A program made the position numbers and the translations under genes. The notes beneath the pieces were generated by a model. The model made no database searches and had not been told where the DNA came from. It saw nothing but the letters and a program-made list of their open reading frames with translations. Positions 16,984 through 26,828 of a DNA stretch of 32,607 nucleotides are shown here, piece by piece. How positions within the stretch are numbered: the first letter of the stretch is position 1; the number at the start of each line of letters is the position of its first letter. Origin of the DNA: an uncultured Clostridia bacterium (GTDB taxonomy: Bacteria; Bacillota; Clostridia; Oscillospirales; Ruminococcaceae); NCBI GenBank assembly GCA_945935925.1, contig CAMERU010000006.1, forward strand, positions 1-32,607. The letters are read 5' to 3'.

Positions 16984-17024
16984 AAAGGGCGGCATTGCAC
17001 AGAATAGTTGCAATTCTGCCCTTT
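16984..17024 (+). terminator. Terminator/attenuator-like hairpin between rpsO and pnp
   Basis: AAAGGGCGGCATTGCA...TGCAATTCTGCCCTTT imperfect stem, weak T tail. Confidence 0.5.
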
Positions 17025-17166
17025 ATTTATACCGCTCCCATGGCAATTCAAGGGCGCAGGGCTTCCGCATTAAACTGAGCTCCCGCAGACGCGGCGGCTG
17101 ACTTTTTTGCTGAAAGACGCTGTGCCTTTGAACACTTATTTTATCTTATGAAAGGAAAAACGAACT

Positions 17167-19299
17167 ATGTTTGAGAATTACAGAGTGTTCAAGACCATGT
17201 TTGCAGGCAGAGAGCTTACCGTAGAAACGGGTAAGGTCTGCGGCCTTGCGAACGGCTCCTGCTGGGTAAGATACGGCGAGAGCGTCGTTATGGTTAACGT
17301 TACCGCGAGCGCAAAGCCCCGCGACGGCGTTGATTTCTTCCCGCTTTCCGTTGATTACGAGGAAAGACTTTATTCCGTGGGCAAGATCCCCGGCGGCTTC
17401 CTCAAGAGAGAGGGCAGACCCTCCGAAAAGGCTATTCTCACCTCCCGCGTGGTTGACCGCCCCATGCGGCCGCTGTTCCCGAAGGATATGCGCAACGACG
17501 TTGCTATCACCATGACGGTGCTTGCTGTCGACCCCGACGCTTCCCCCGAGATCCTCGGCATGATAGGCGCGTCCATTGCGGTGTCTATCTCCGATATTCC
17601 GTGGAACGGTCCTATCGGCGGCATAAGCGTAGGTCTTGTTGACGGCGAGATCGTCCTCATGCCTACACTTGAGCAGCGCGCAAAGACCGACCTCACGCTG
17701 ACCGTTGCTTCTTCGGAGAAGAAGGTCGTAATGATCGAAGCGGGCGCGAACGAAGTCCCCGACGACGTTATGTTCAACGCTATCATGGCAGGTCACGAGG
17801 AGATCACAAAGTCCCTTATCCCGTTCATTAAGGACATTCAGGCTCAGATAGGCAAGCCCAAGTTTGCTTTCGAGAGTCAGGAAGTCGATCACGATATGTT
17901 CGAGGCTATCTCCGATTTCGCTATCGAAAAGGTGAGATACGCAATGGACACCGACGACAAGAATATCCGCGACGAGCGCCTCCAGCCCATTTACGAGGAG
18001 GTTCACGCGAAGTTCGACGAGGTTTACCCCGACAATATCCCCATGATAGAGGAGTGCCTGTACAAGCTTCAGAAGTTTGTTGTACGCCGCTGGCTGCTTG
18101 ACGACGGCAAGCGCGTTGACGGCAGAACGCTCGACCAGATACGCCCGCTCGCTGCCGAGGTAGGCTTCCTGCCCCGTGTACACGGCTGCGGTCTGTTCAC
18201 AAGAGGTCAGACGCAGGTCATGACGGTCTGCACGCTCGGCCCCGTAAGCGACTCTCAGAAGCTTGAGGGCCTTGACGAGGAAGAGGGCAAGCGCTATATG
18301 CACCACTACAACTTCCCCGCCTACTCCGTCGGCGAAACAAAGGCGTCCCGCGGCCCCGGCAGACGTGAGATAGGTCACGGCGCGCTTGCCGAGAGAGCGC
18401 TGGTTCCCGTTATCCCCTCCGTTGAGGAGTTCCCCTATGCTATCCGCCTTGTTTCCGAGGTTCTGTCCTCCAACGGCTCCACCTCTCAGGGCTCTATCTG
18501 CGGCTCCACTCTCGCGCTGATGGACGCGGGCGTTCCGATAAAGAAGCCCGTTGCCGGCATTTCCTGCGGTCTTGTTACCGAGGGTGAGCGCTGGATGACA
18601 ATGGTTGATATTCAGGGCGTTGAGGACTTCTTCGGCGATATGGACTTCAAGGTTGCGGGTACTCACGATGGTATCACGGCTATCCAGATGGACCTCAAGA
18701 TCGACGGTCTTACTCCCGAGATAATAAAGAACGCGTTCGAAAAGACGCACAAGGCGCGCGACTATATCCTTGACGAGGTAATGCTCAAGGCTATCGCAGA
18801 GCCGCGCAAGGAAGTCGGCAAGTACGCTCCCAAAATGCTCACCACAAAGGTTCCGCAGGACAAGATCCGCGAGGTCATCGGTACGGGCGGAAAGGTCATT
18901 CAGAAGCTCTGCGCAGACTTCGAGGTCAAGATCGACATCGACGACGACGGCAACGTATTCATCTGCGGTCTGGATATGGAAAAGGCAAAGGCTTGCGTTC
19001 AGGTTATCCACACCATCGTAAACCCGCCGGAGATCGGCGCAATTTACAAGGGCAAGGTTGTACGCATCATGAACTTTGGCGCGTTCGTTGAGATCGCCCC
19101 CGGCAAGGACGGCATGGTGCATATCTCCAAGCTGGAGAACAGGCGCGTTGATAAGGTTGAGGACGTTGTTTCCATCGGTGACGAAATCATCGTCAAGGTT
19201 ATGGAGATCGACTCTCAGGGTCGTATCAACCTCTCCCGCAAGGACGCTCTCGCAGATATCGAGGCAAAGAAGAAGGCTGCCGCGCAGAACAACGGCTAA
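17167..19299 (+). CDS. pnp: Polyribonucleotide nucleotidyltransferase (PNPase)
   Basis: 710 aa; RNase PH domains plus C-terminal KH (IREVIGTGGKVIQKL) and S1 (GAIYKGKVVRIMNFGAFVEI). Confidence 0.98.
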   Translation: MFENYRVFKTMFAGRELTVETGKVCGLANGSCWVRYGESVVMVNVTASAKPRDGVDFFPLSVDYEERLYSVGKIPGGFLKREGRPSEKAILTSRVVDRPMRPLFPKDMRNDVAITMTVLAVDPDASPEILGMIGASIAVSISDIPWNGPIGGISVGLVDGEIVLMPTLEQRAKTDLTLTVASSEKKVVMIEAGANEVPDDVMFNAIMAGHEEITKSLIPFIKDIQAQIGKPKFAFESQEVDHDMFEAISDFAIEKVRYAMDTDDKNIRDERLQPIYEEVHAKFDEVYPDNIPMIEECLYKLQKFVVRRWLLDDGKRVDGRTLDQIRPLAAEVGFLPRVHGCGLFTRGQTQVMTVCTLGPVSDSQKLEGLDEEEGKRYMHHYNFPAYSVGETKASRGPGRREIGHGALAERALVPVIPSVEEFPYAIRLVSEVLSSNGSTSQGSICGSTLALMDAGVPIKKPVAGISCGLVTEGERWMTMVDIQGVEDFFGDMDFKVAGTHDGITAIQMDLKIDGLTPEIIKNAFEKTHKARDYILDEVMLKAIAEPRKEVGKYAPKMLTTKVPQDKIREVIGTGGKVIQKLCADFEVKIDIDDDGNVFICGLDMEKAKACVQVIHTIVNPPEIGAIYKGKVVRIMNFGAFVEIAPGKDGMVHISKLENRRVDKVEDVVSIGDEIIVKVMEIDSQGRINLSRKDALADIEAKKKAAAQNNG

Positions 19300-19337
19300 G
19301 TCAACACCGCACAAAGATTGTGCGAATATTGCCATAA
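19297..19337. repeat. Short degenerate relic of the TTAA element at the pnp stop codon
   Basis: TAAGTCAACACCGCACAA-AGA-TTGTGCGAATATTGCCATAA resembles the two element ends joined. Confidence 0.5.
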
Positions 19338-19345
19338 TAATTCAC

Positions 19346-19373
19346 GAGCCGCCCATCAATCTGGGCGGCTCTT
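19346..19373 (+). terminator. Terminator-like hairpin after pnp
   Basis: GAGCCGCCCA-TCAATC-TGGGCGGCTC followed by TTATTATG. Confidence 0.7.
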
Positions 19374-19394
19374 ATTATGTCAGAATATAAAATA

Positions 19395-19423
19395 TCGGGC
19401 GGAATTGAGGAAATTCCGCCCGA
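19395..19423 (-). terminator. Terminator of the HD-GYP gene / minus-strand operon
   Basis: TCGGGCGGAATT/AATTCCGCCCGA 12-bp stem; minus strand continues TATTTTATATT. Confidence 0.7.
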
Positions 19424-19427
19424 AAAT

Positions 19428-20531
19428 TCAACTAACAGTATAATCCCCGCCATATATACCTGTTACCATAAGGGAAAGGTATCTGAAATCATTCGACAGG
19501 TCTATCGTTTCGCCGGAGTTGTGACCTATGATCTTAACGACAGGCCGCAGGACATTTTTGTTTCTGCTGATGACGACGCCGTGCCTCCCGTCGGACAGCG
19601 ACACCATTGTGCCGATAGGGTAGGGGTTGAACGCTTGCAGGAACGCCTCGGCAACGTCGAAATCGAAATGCGTGCCGCAGCTGCCGAGTATATATTCCTC
19701 GGTTTCCGCGACCGACCACGGCTTGCGGTAGGGGCGGTTTGAGGTCAGCGCGTCGAACACGTCGCATACCGAGAGTATTCTCCCGATAAGCGGGATTTCC
19801 TCCCCCGATATACCCGTGGGGTAGCCGCTCCCGTCGTATTTTTCCTGATGAAACAGCACTCCCGCAAGCACGTTCGCGCTGTACTGACCGCTTTTTTTCA
19901 GGAGATTGTAGCCGATGAGCGGGTGCCGTTTTATCTCCGAAAACTCCGCCTCGGTGAGTTTTCCGGGCTTTATTATGATCTCGTGGTCGATATTGGATTT
20001 CCCGATATCGTGAAGCAGCGCCGCGACGACGGCGTCCTTGGTGTCGGCGGCATTAAGCCCGAGCTCCTCGCAGACGCTTGCCGAAAGCATTGATACGCGC
20101 AGGCAGTGCTTGTAGGTGTAGTCGTCGTAATTCTGGAGCGCTATCATCTGTGTGCCGAGGTATGACGAGTCGTTCGAGATGTCGCTGAGGATATCGTCGG
20201 CAATGCGGTCTACCTTCCGCACCGCTTCCTGCGATATCTCCTTTATCTCTTTGCTGTCGAAAATGTCGTCAAGCTCCGACAGCGCCAGGCCTATGTGGCG
20301 CTTTGCGATCTCCTCCTTTGTATCGGGCGGAGGGGGCACAGCGGGATTTTTTTCTTCTTCGCCTGTGATAACTATGCTTTTTATGCCCTTCTTTTTGAGC
20401 ATAGCGATCATGTCCGCAGTTATGACCGTTCCCGCGGTTAACAGTATTCTGTAATCTCTTGCCGAGGTGGACGCTACATCTTTTTCCAGCGTCATTCCCT
20501 CTGTGATGTTGTCGACAGGAACGATTATCAT
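19428..20531 (-). CDS. HD-GYP domain protein (putative cyclic-di-GMP phosphodiesterase)
   Basis: LLHDIGKSNID, HPLIGYNLL, HQEKYDGSGYPTGISGEEIPLIGRILSVCDVFDALTSNRPYR. Confidence 0.92.
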   Translation of the reverse strand: MIIVPVDNITEGMTLEKDVASTSARDYRILLTAGTVITADMIAMLKKKGIKSIVITGEEEKNPAVPPPPDTKEEIAKRHIGLALSELDDIFDSKEIKEISQEAVRKVDRIADDILSDISNDSSYLGTQMIALQNYDDYTYKHCLRVSMLSASVCEELGLNAADTKDAVVAALLHDIGKSNIDHEIIIKPGKLTEAEFSEIKRHPLIGYNLLKKSGQYSANVLAGVLFHQEKYDGSGYPTGISGEEIPLIGRILSVCDVFDALTSNRPYRKPWSVAETEEYILGSCGTHFDFDVAEAFLQAFNPYPIGTMVSLSDGRHGVVISRNKNVLRPVVKIIGHNSGETIDLSNDFRYLSLMVTGIYGGDYTVS

Positions 20532-20544
20532 AGCTGTTCTCCGT

Positions 20545-21447
20545 TCAGTTAAGCGGACAGGGATATATTCCCTCGTTTACATAATTCATAATTGTTTCAC
20601 GCGCAGCGGGCGCGTCGCTTTCGTAGGTAACGCCGAACCACACGCTGCTTGTCGGGATATCCCTCATTTTGTAGCCGTTTTCGGTTATTTCCTCGCCAAC
20701 GGCGTCAGCGATGGTAAGCTCCGACTTGGGATCCTCCGCGGGCAGCTTTTCAAGGAAACCGCACAGCCTGCGCTCAAGTATCGGCATGAAATCCTTGCCA
20801 AAGCCCCACATACTCATGGAAACGGTGTCGTTCTCGTCAAGGATACGCTCTTCACCCGCCGCCGTTCCGCGGATAACTCCGTCTGCGCCGCGCGAAATGC
20901 CGCGTGTTTCCTCAACGCTTGTGAGCAGACCGTCCGCGCCCGCCTTGCAGACGCCGCGGTTGACCGTTCCGTTGTCGGACAGCGTGTTTTTCAGCAGGAA
21001 GTCCACCGAGCAGCCGTCGGCATTGAAATTTTTCAGAAATTCGGACAGCTTGGTAAATGCGTCCGCGCCGTAGAAATCGTCCGCGTTGATCACCGCGAAC
21101 GGACCGTCGATAACGTCCTTGCAGCAATACAGCGCCTGCGCCGTGCCCCACGGCTTTGTCCTTGTCGTGAAGTCCGCCGCGCGGCAGGGAAGCTTATCGG
21201 GCGACTGGAACACATATTCCGTCTTAATGACGCGGGAAACGCGGTCGCCGATGGTGCTCCTGAAAAGCTCCTCAATATCGTGCCGTATTATGAAAACCAC
21301 CCTGTCAAACCCTGCCCGCACCGCGTCGAAAACAGAGTAGTCAATAAGCAGTTCGCCCTTCGGACCGAGTGGCTCCAGCTGCTTTATGCGCTCGCCGAAG
21401 CGCGTCCCCATGCCTGCCGCCAATACTACGAGTGTAAGTTCTGCCAT
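20545..21447 (-). CDS. Sugar-phosphate nucleotidyltransferase family protein
   Basis: LTLVVLAAGMGTRFGERIKQLEPLGPKGELLIDYSV and FAVINADDFYG. Confidence 0.85.
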   Translation of the reverse strand: MAELTLVVLAAGMGTRFGERIKQLEPLGPKGELLIDYSVFDAVRAGFDRVVFIIRHDIEELFRSTIGDRVSRVIKTEYVFQSPDKLPCRAADFTTRTKPWGTAQALYCCKDVIDGPFAVINADDFYGADAFTKLSEFLKNFNADGCSVDFLLKNTLSDNGTVNRGVCKAGADGLLTSVEETRGISRGADGVIRGTAAGEERILDENDTVSMSMWGFGKDFMPILERRLCGFLEKLPAEDPKSELTIADAVGEEITENGYKMRDIPTSSVWFGVTYESDAPAARETIMNYVNEGIYPCPLN

Positions 21448-21541
21448 AATTTAGACGCTCCTTTTTATATATATTTGGTATCCGTTACAGTTGCCCCGCC
21501 GTCCGCAGCCTCGTCCGCTTTGCTCATACGGCGGATAATCA

Positions 21542-24172
21542 TTACTTAAGCCCCTCAATGGAAGCGTTTATCTTCGCGAGCTTCTCCTCCGCCTTAGCAA
21601 GCTTTGCGCGCTCGTTTTCGATCTGCTGCGCGGGCGCCTTTGCAAGGAATCCGGGGTTATTGAGCTTCTTTGACAGGAACTCGATATCCTTCTCTGCCGC
21701 CTTCTTTTCCTTTTCAAGGCGCGCAAGCTCCTTCTCCTTGTCAACAAGCTCGCCCATAGGCATGAATACGCGCGCGCTGTCGGTAACGACAGTTACCATT
21801 CCGTCGGTCGCTTCTACCTTTTCGGAAACAACGAACTCGCCCGCTCCCGCAAGCTTCTCAAAGAACGCGCGGCAGCCGCTGAACAGCCCGGTGTACTGTG
21901 TTTCAACGTGCATAGTGACCTTCTTTGACGGGGGAACATTCAGCTCGTTGCGCTGAACGCGTATCGCCTTTATAGCGTTTACAACGCGGGAGAACTCCTC
22001 CTGTTCCTCGGAGAAATTCAGCTTCTCGTCGTACTCGCACCACTTCGCTGTCATTATGCTCTCGCTCTCGCCGTTGGGCATGGACTGCCATATCTCCTCG
22101 GTGATGAACGGCATGAACGGGTGCAGCAGCTTTAATACTCCGCGCATAACGTAAACAAGAACGTTCTGCGCCGCAAGCGCGGTGTCCCCGCCCGCAGCTA
22201 TCCTCGGCTTTGTCAGCTCGATATACCAGTCGCAGAAAACGTCCCAGATGAAGTCGGTGAGGTTCTGTACCGCAATGCCAAGCTCGTATGCCTCAAGGTT
22301 GGAGGTGACGTTCTTTACAACATCGTTGTAAAGGCTGAGCACCCACTTGTCCTCGATAGGCAGCTCCTTTGGCAGAACGGGCGCTGTGAAGTCCTCGGGA
22401 AGATTCATCAGGATATAGCGCGATGCGTTCCACAGCTTGTTTGCGAAGTTGCGGGAGTTGGTGACCTTTGTTTCCGTCCAGCGCATATCGTTTCCGGGCG
22501 CGTTGCCTGTAACGAGGGTAAGACGCAGCGCGTCCGCGCCGTATTTGTCGATTATCTCCAGCGGGTCAACGCCGTTTCCGAGCGACTTGGACATCTTTCT
22601 GCCCTGCTCGTCGCGGACAAGTCCGTGAATAAGAACGTCGCTGAACGGCTTCTGACCGGTGTGCTCAAGTCCGCTGAATATCATGCGGGCAACCCAGAAC
22701 GGGATAATGTCGTAGCCCGTAACAAGGGTCTGAGTGGGGTAGAAATATTCAAGCTCCTTTGTCTTTTCGGGCCAGCCGAGCGTTGAGAACGGCCACAGAG
22801 CCGACGAGAACCATGTGTCGAGCGTGTCCTCGTCCTGCTTCATCGGCGCTCCGCACTTCGGGCATACCGAAATGCCGTCGAGCGTTATCTCGGTGTGACC
22901 GCATTCCTTATTCTGACAGTAATATGCGGGAATACGGTGACCCCACCAGAGCTGACGCGAAATGCACCAGTCGCGGATATTCTCCATCCAGTAGAGATAG
23001 CCGTTTTCGAAGCGCTTGGGTATATAGCGCAGCTCGCCGCTCTTTACAACGTCGATAGCGGGCTGTGCAAGCTTCTTCATGGAAACAAACCACTGATAGC
23101 TTGCGCGCGGCTCGACTGTCGTGCCGCAGCGCTGACAGCAGCCAACGTTGTGCTTGTGAGGCTCTACCTTAACGAGCAGACCCAGCTTGTCCAGATCCTC
23201 GACCATCGCCTTGCGCGCCTCGTATCTGTCCATTCCCGCGTACTTTCCGCCTACGTCCTCGCGGATAGTCGCGTCGTCGTTCATCATATGGATAAGCGGC
23301 AGGTCATGGCGCTTTCCTACCTCGAAGTCGTTGGGGTCGTGAGCGGGGGTGATCTTAACGCAGCCCGTTCCGAACTCCATGTCAACATAATCGTCCGCGA
23401 TAACTGGTATCTCCCTGTCGGTCAGCGGGAGCTTCAGCATTTTCCCGACAACGTTCGTGTAGCGCTCGTCCTTCGGGTTTACCGCAACGGCGGAGTCGCC
23501 GAGCAGCGTTTCGGGGCGGGTAGTCGCTATCTCAAGATAACCGCTTCCGTCCGCGAACGGGTAGTTGATGTGCCAGAAAAATCCGTCCTGCTCCTCGTAT
23601 TCGCACTCGATATCGGAAATGGAGGTCTTACAGTTGGGGCACCAGTTGATTATTCTTTCGCCGTGGTAGATAAGCCCCTTGTTGTAAAGGTCCATGAAAA
23701 CCTTCTGAACCGCTTTGGAGCAGCCCTCGTCCATGGTGAAGCGCTCGCGCTCCCAGTCGCAGGAGGTGCCGAGCTTTCTTAGCTGCGTAACGATACGCCC
23801 GCCGTACTCCTTCTTCCATTCCCACGCGCGCTCAAGGAAGCCGTCGCGGCCTATGTCGTCCTTGGTAAGCCCCTCTTCCTTCATTTTGTTTACTATCTTT
23901 GCCTCGGTGGCAATGGACGCGTGGTCGGTGCCGGGCAGCCACAGCGCGGAGTAGCCCTGCATTCTTCTCCAGCGGATAAGGATATCCTGAAGCGTGTTGT
24001 CCAGCGCGTGACCCATGTGCAGCTGCCCCGTGATGTTGGGCGGGGGCATTACGATGGTGTAGGGCTTTTTCTTCGGGTCAACCTCCGCGTGGAAGTAGCC
24101 CTTTTCCTCCCAGTTTTTATAGATACGCTCCTCAAATTCCTTGGGGGCGTAGGTCTTTGCGAGTTCTTTCAT
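21542..24172 (-). CDS. valS: Valyl-tRNA synthetase
   Basis: 876 aa; PPPNITGQLHMGHALDNTLQD, KMSKSLGNGVDPLEII, C-terminal coiled-coil arm. Confidence 0.97.
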   Translation of the reverse strand: MKELAKTYAPKEFEERIYKNWEEKGYFHAEVDPKKKPYTIVMPPPNITGQLHMGHALDNTLQDILIRWRRMQGYSALWLPGTDHASIATEAKIVNKMKEEGLTKDDIGRDGFLERAWEWKKEYGGRIVTQLRKLGTSCDWERERFTMDEGCSKAVQKVFMDLYNKGLIYHGERIINWCPNCKTSISDIECEYEEQDGFFWHINYPFADGSGYLEIATTRPETLLGDSAVAVNPKDERYTNVVGKMLKLPLTDREIPVIADDYVDMEFGTGCVKITPAHDPNDFEVGKRHDLPLIHMMNDDATIREDVGGKYAGMDRYEARKAMVEDLDKLGLLVKVEPHKHNVGCCQRCGTTVEPRASYQWFVSMKKLAQPAIDVVKSGELRYIPKRFENGYLYWMENIRDWCISRQLWWGHRIPAYYCQNKECGHTEITLDGISVCPKCGAPMKQDEDTLDTWFSSALWPFSTLGWPEKTKELEYFYPTQTLVTGYDIIPFWVARMIFSGLEHTGQKPFSDVLIHGLVRDEQGRKMSKSLGNGVDPLEIIDKYGADALRLTLVTGNAPGNDMRWTETKVTNSRNFANKLWNASRYILMNLPEDFTAPVLPKELPIEDKWVLSLYNDVVKNVTSNLEAYELGIAVQNLTDFIWDVFCDWYIELTKPRIAAGGDTALAAQNVLVYVMRGVLKLLHPFMPFITEEIWQSMPNGESESIMTAKWCEYDEKLNFSEEQEEFSRVVNAIKAIRVQRNELNVPPSKKVTMHVETQYTGLFSGCRAFFEKLAGAGEFVVSEKVEATDGMVTVVTDSARVFMPMGELVDKEKELARLEKEKKAAEKDIEFLSKKLNNPGFLAKAPAQQIENERAKLAKAEEKLAKINASIEGLK

Positions 24173-24227
24173 GACTGCAATTCCTTTCGTCTGTCTTTTT
24201 TACTTTCTGTTATATTCCGACGGTTTA

Positions 24228-25991
24228 TCACCGTTTGTTGTCATTTTTGTCGGTTTTAAGCGAATTTACCAGCGCTTCATCGGGCGCAACGAACAGCGTT
24301 CTGTTGTTGGTGAAGATCACCATTCCGGGCTTTGCGCCTGCGGGCTTCTTGACGAACTTCACCGCCGTGTAGTCGACAGGCACCTGCGAGCTGCTGCGCC
24401 CCTTTGAATGGAACGCCGCAAGCTGCGCCGCCTCGAAAAGCGTCCGCTCGGGCGGCGTCTGACCGCCTGTCCTTATGATGACGTGCGATCCCGCTATCCC
24501 CTGCGTATGCAGCCAGATATCGCTTGCCGCCGCGGTTTTCAGCGTCAGCAGGTCGTTCTGCCTGTTGTTCTTGCCGACGAGGATATCAAACCCGTCGGAG
24601 GAGCGGAATTTCAGCGGTTCGGACAGCTTCTTCACCTTTTCGTCCGCCTTGTTACCGCCGCGGAGGTAGCCCTGCTCGCGCAGCTCGCGGCGTATCTCCG
24701 AAAGCTCCGCTTCGTTTTCTGTTCGGCTTACGCAGTCGAAAACGCTGTCGATATACAGCAGCTCGTTCTGCCCCTTTGCGATGAGGTCGGTCAGCTTTTT
24801 TTCCGCCGTGTCCAGCTTGCGGTACTCGGTGTAGTATTTCTGCGCGTTCTGCGCGGGGGTAAGCCTTGCGTCGAGCGCTATTTCGCGCTGTTCTCCCGTG
24901 TAGAAATCCTCCAGCACGCACTTCGTCATTCCGCGCTCCAGCCGGTAAATATTCGCGTTTATAAGGTCGCCGCAGACTCGGAAAACCTCCCGCTCGGAGC
25001 ATTCGGCAAGCTCCTTCTTCTGTAACTCCAGCTTGCGGGAAACCCGCTCGTATGTGTTCATAAGCAGCTTCAGCAGGTCGTGGGCGCGCTGCTTTGTGCG
25101 CTCGGAGCGGTCCGCCGCGGAGAAAAAGCTGTCGAGCAGCGCGTTGGCGCTTTGCTCGTGCGTAATCACCATAGCGGTGGAATACTGCTCTATATTGACA
25201 AAGCAGAAGTCCTTTTTCCTGCCGTTGGGCTCGCTTATCACCGTGAATACCGCCTCGCCGTCGAGCGCTTTCTTCGCCCTTGCGAGGAAGAAAAGCACCC
25301 TGTCCCGCGCGCTTTCGCCAAGCTCCGCGCATACCGCGTCGGTGTCCTTCGCCGCGTAATACGCGCACTCCCGCGCGAACACGGGCGAAACGCCCTCAAG
25401 CACCGCCGTGAGCCGCTTCGCGAGCCGTTCGGGAGAACCCTCCAGCCGCTCCCACACCTGCGCGGGCGTGACCTCGAGCAGGCAGAGCCTGTCCGAGCGC
25501 GGCGGCGTTTCGTAGGGGATATTCGGCAGCACGCGCCGCACCGACGAAATGTCGTCCGTGACGCGCTTTATGCTGTCGATGACGCGCCCGTTACGGACGA
25601 GGATAATGTTGCTGTGCCGCCCCATTATCTCCGCGATGAGCGTGTTGGTGACGATATCGCCGATCTCGTTCGTACATTCAAAATCAAAATAAATAATGCG
25701 TTCAAGACCGTCCTGCCGTATCGCGGTCAGCTTGCCGCCGCAGAGGTGCTTTCTCATTAGCATACAGAACATGGGCGGCTGCTGAGGGTTGTCAAATTCG
25801 GCGTTGGTGAGGTTTACCCTCGCGGAAACGCTGTTCGCGGACAGCACGAGCTTTTTCCCGCCGTCCCTGAACGTGCGGAGGGAAACGACTATCTCCTCGC
25901 GGGAGGGCTGATACACCTTATCCACGCGCGCACCGACAAGCGGCATGAGCTCTTCCTTAACTATATGCAGAAACGCACCGTCAAGCGACAT
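24228..25991 (-). CDS. rqcH: NFACT family protein (Rqc2/RqcH, FbpA-like)
   Basis: MSLDGAFLHIVKEELMPLVGARVDKVYQPSREEIVVSLR; NFACT-R region DIWLHTQGIAGSHVIIRTGG. Confidence 0.92.
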   Translation of the reverse strand: MSLDGAFLHIVKEELMPLVGARVDKVYQPSREEIVVSLRTFRDGGKKLVLSANSVSARVNLTNAEFDNPQQPPMFCMLMRKHLCGGKLTAIRQDGLERIIYFDFECTNEIGDIVTNTLIAEIMGRHSNIILVRNGRVIDSIKRVTDDISSVRRVLPNIPYETPPRSDRLCLLEVTPAQVWERLEGSPERLAKRLTAVLEGVSPVFARECAYYAAKDTDAVCAELGESARDRVLFFLARAKKALDGEAVFTVISEPNGRKKDFCFVNIEQYSTAMVITHEQSANALLDSFFSAADRSERTKQRAHDLLKLLMNTYERVSRKLELQKKELAECSEREVFRVCGDLINANIYRLERGMTKCVLEDFYTGEQREIALDARLTPAQNAQKYYTEYRKLDTAEKKLTDLIAKGQNELLYIDSVFDCVSRTENEAELSEIRRELREQGYLRGGNKADEKVKKLSEPLKFRSSDGFDILVGKNNRQNDLLTLKTAAASDIWLHTQGIAGSHVIIRTGGQTPPERTLFEAAQLAAFHSKGRSSSQVPVDYTAVKFVKKPAGAKPGMVIFTNNRTLFVAPDEALVNSLKTDKNDNKR

Positions 25992-26022
25992 ACCGCTCCC
26001 TCCTTTTGTTGATCATCATTGT

Positions 26023-26796
26023 TTATACATATTTGCACGGGTCAATATCGCAGTCCGCGGAGAACACGGGGATCTCGGCAAACGCTCTCGAAACGAGCGC
26101 AGCGACCCTGTGAGAGAACGCCTTTTCGGTGCCGTAATGACCCGCGTCGACCAGCGTTATCCCGCTGTTTATCGCCTCGACCCAGAAGTTATGCTTTATA
26201 TCGCCCGAAATTATTGCGTCGCAGCCCTTTTCGAGGGCAAGCTGCATGACATGGCTGTTTATGCCGCCGCCGCAGCACACCGCCGCGCGGCGTATCTCGC
26301 CGTCGTTTCTGCTGACTCTGACATATTCAAGGTCAAGGCTTTTCTTGCAGTGCTCCGCGAGCGCCTTAGAGGTGAAGCAGAGCGGCAGGTCGCAGACAGC
26401 GCCGAAGCCGAGTCCGTTTGGGTTTACGACCTCCAGCACTTCCGTCTGGGTAAAGCCGAGCAGCTCAAGCAGCGTGTCGTTGACGCCGCCCTCGCTCATG
26501 TCAAAATTCGTGTGAATGCATATCGCGGCGATCCCGTTTTTTATCATGCGGTAAACGGGGCTCCATGCGGGGACGCTTTTCAGCGGGTCGAAAATAACAG
26601 GGTGGTGCGCTATGATAAGGTTTGCCCCCTTTGATACGGCTTCATCTACCACCTCGTTGGTAATATCGAGGCAGCAGCATATTCCCGAAACATGGTCGTT
26701 CGGGCTGCCGACAAGCAGTCCCACATTGTCATAGTTTTCCGCTGTGGCAAGAGGCGAGATAGTGTTTATGTAGTTAAGAATATCTCGTGTAAACAT
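26023..26796 (-). CDS. Nif3-like dinuclear metal centre protein (YqfO/DUF34)
   Basis: AENYDNVGLLVGSPNDHVSGICCCLDIT, LIIAHHPVIFDPLKS, DAGHYGTE. Confidence 0.92.
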   Translation of the reverse strand: MFTRDILNYINTISPLATAENYDNVGLLVGSPNDHVSGICCCLDITNEVVDEAVSKGANLIIAHHPVIFDPLKSVPAWSPVYRMIKNGIAAICIHTNFDMSEGGVNDTLLELLGFTQTEVLEVVNPNGLGFGAVCDLPLCFTSKALAEHCKKSLDLEYVRVSRNDGEIRRAAVCCGGGINSHVMQLALEKGCDAIISGDIKHNFWVEAINSGITLVDAGHYGTEKAFSHRVAALVSRAFAEIPVFSADCDIDPCKYV

Positions 26797-26828
26797 TGTT
26801 TTCTCCTTTTGTAGTTCAACGCATATAA

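Noticed and set aside
17146-19335. 729-aa minus-strand ORF antisense to pnp
   Set aside because: Exact shadow of the certain pnp gene; low-complexity Leu/Val/Asp-rich translation with no recognisable domain. It results from codon bias removing antisense stops.
22895-23782. 295-aa plus-strand ORF inside valS
   Set aside because: Antisense shadow of valS with no recognisable domain.
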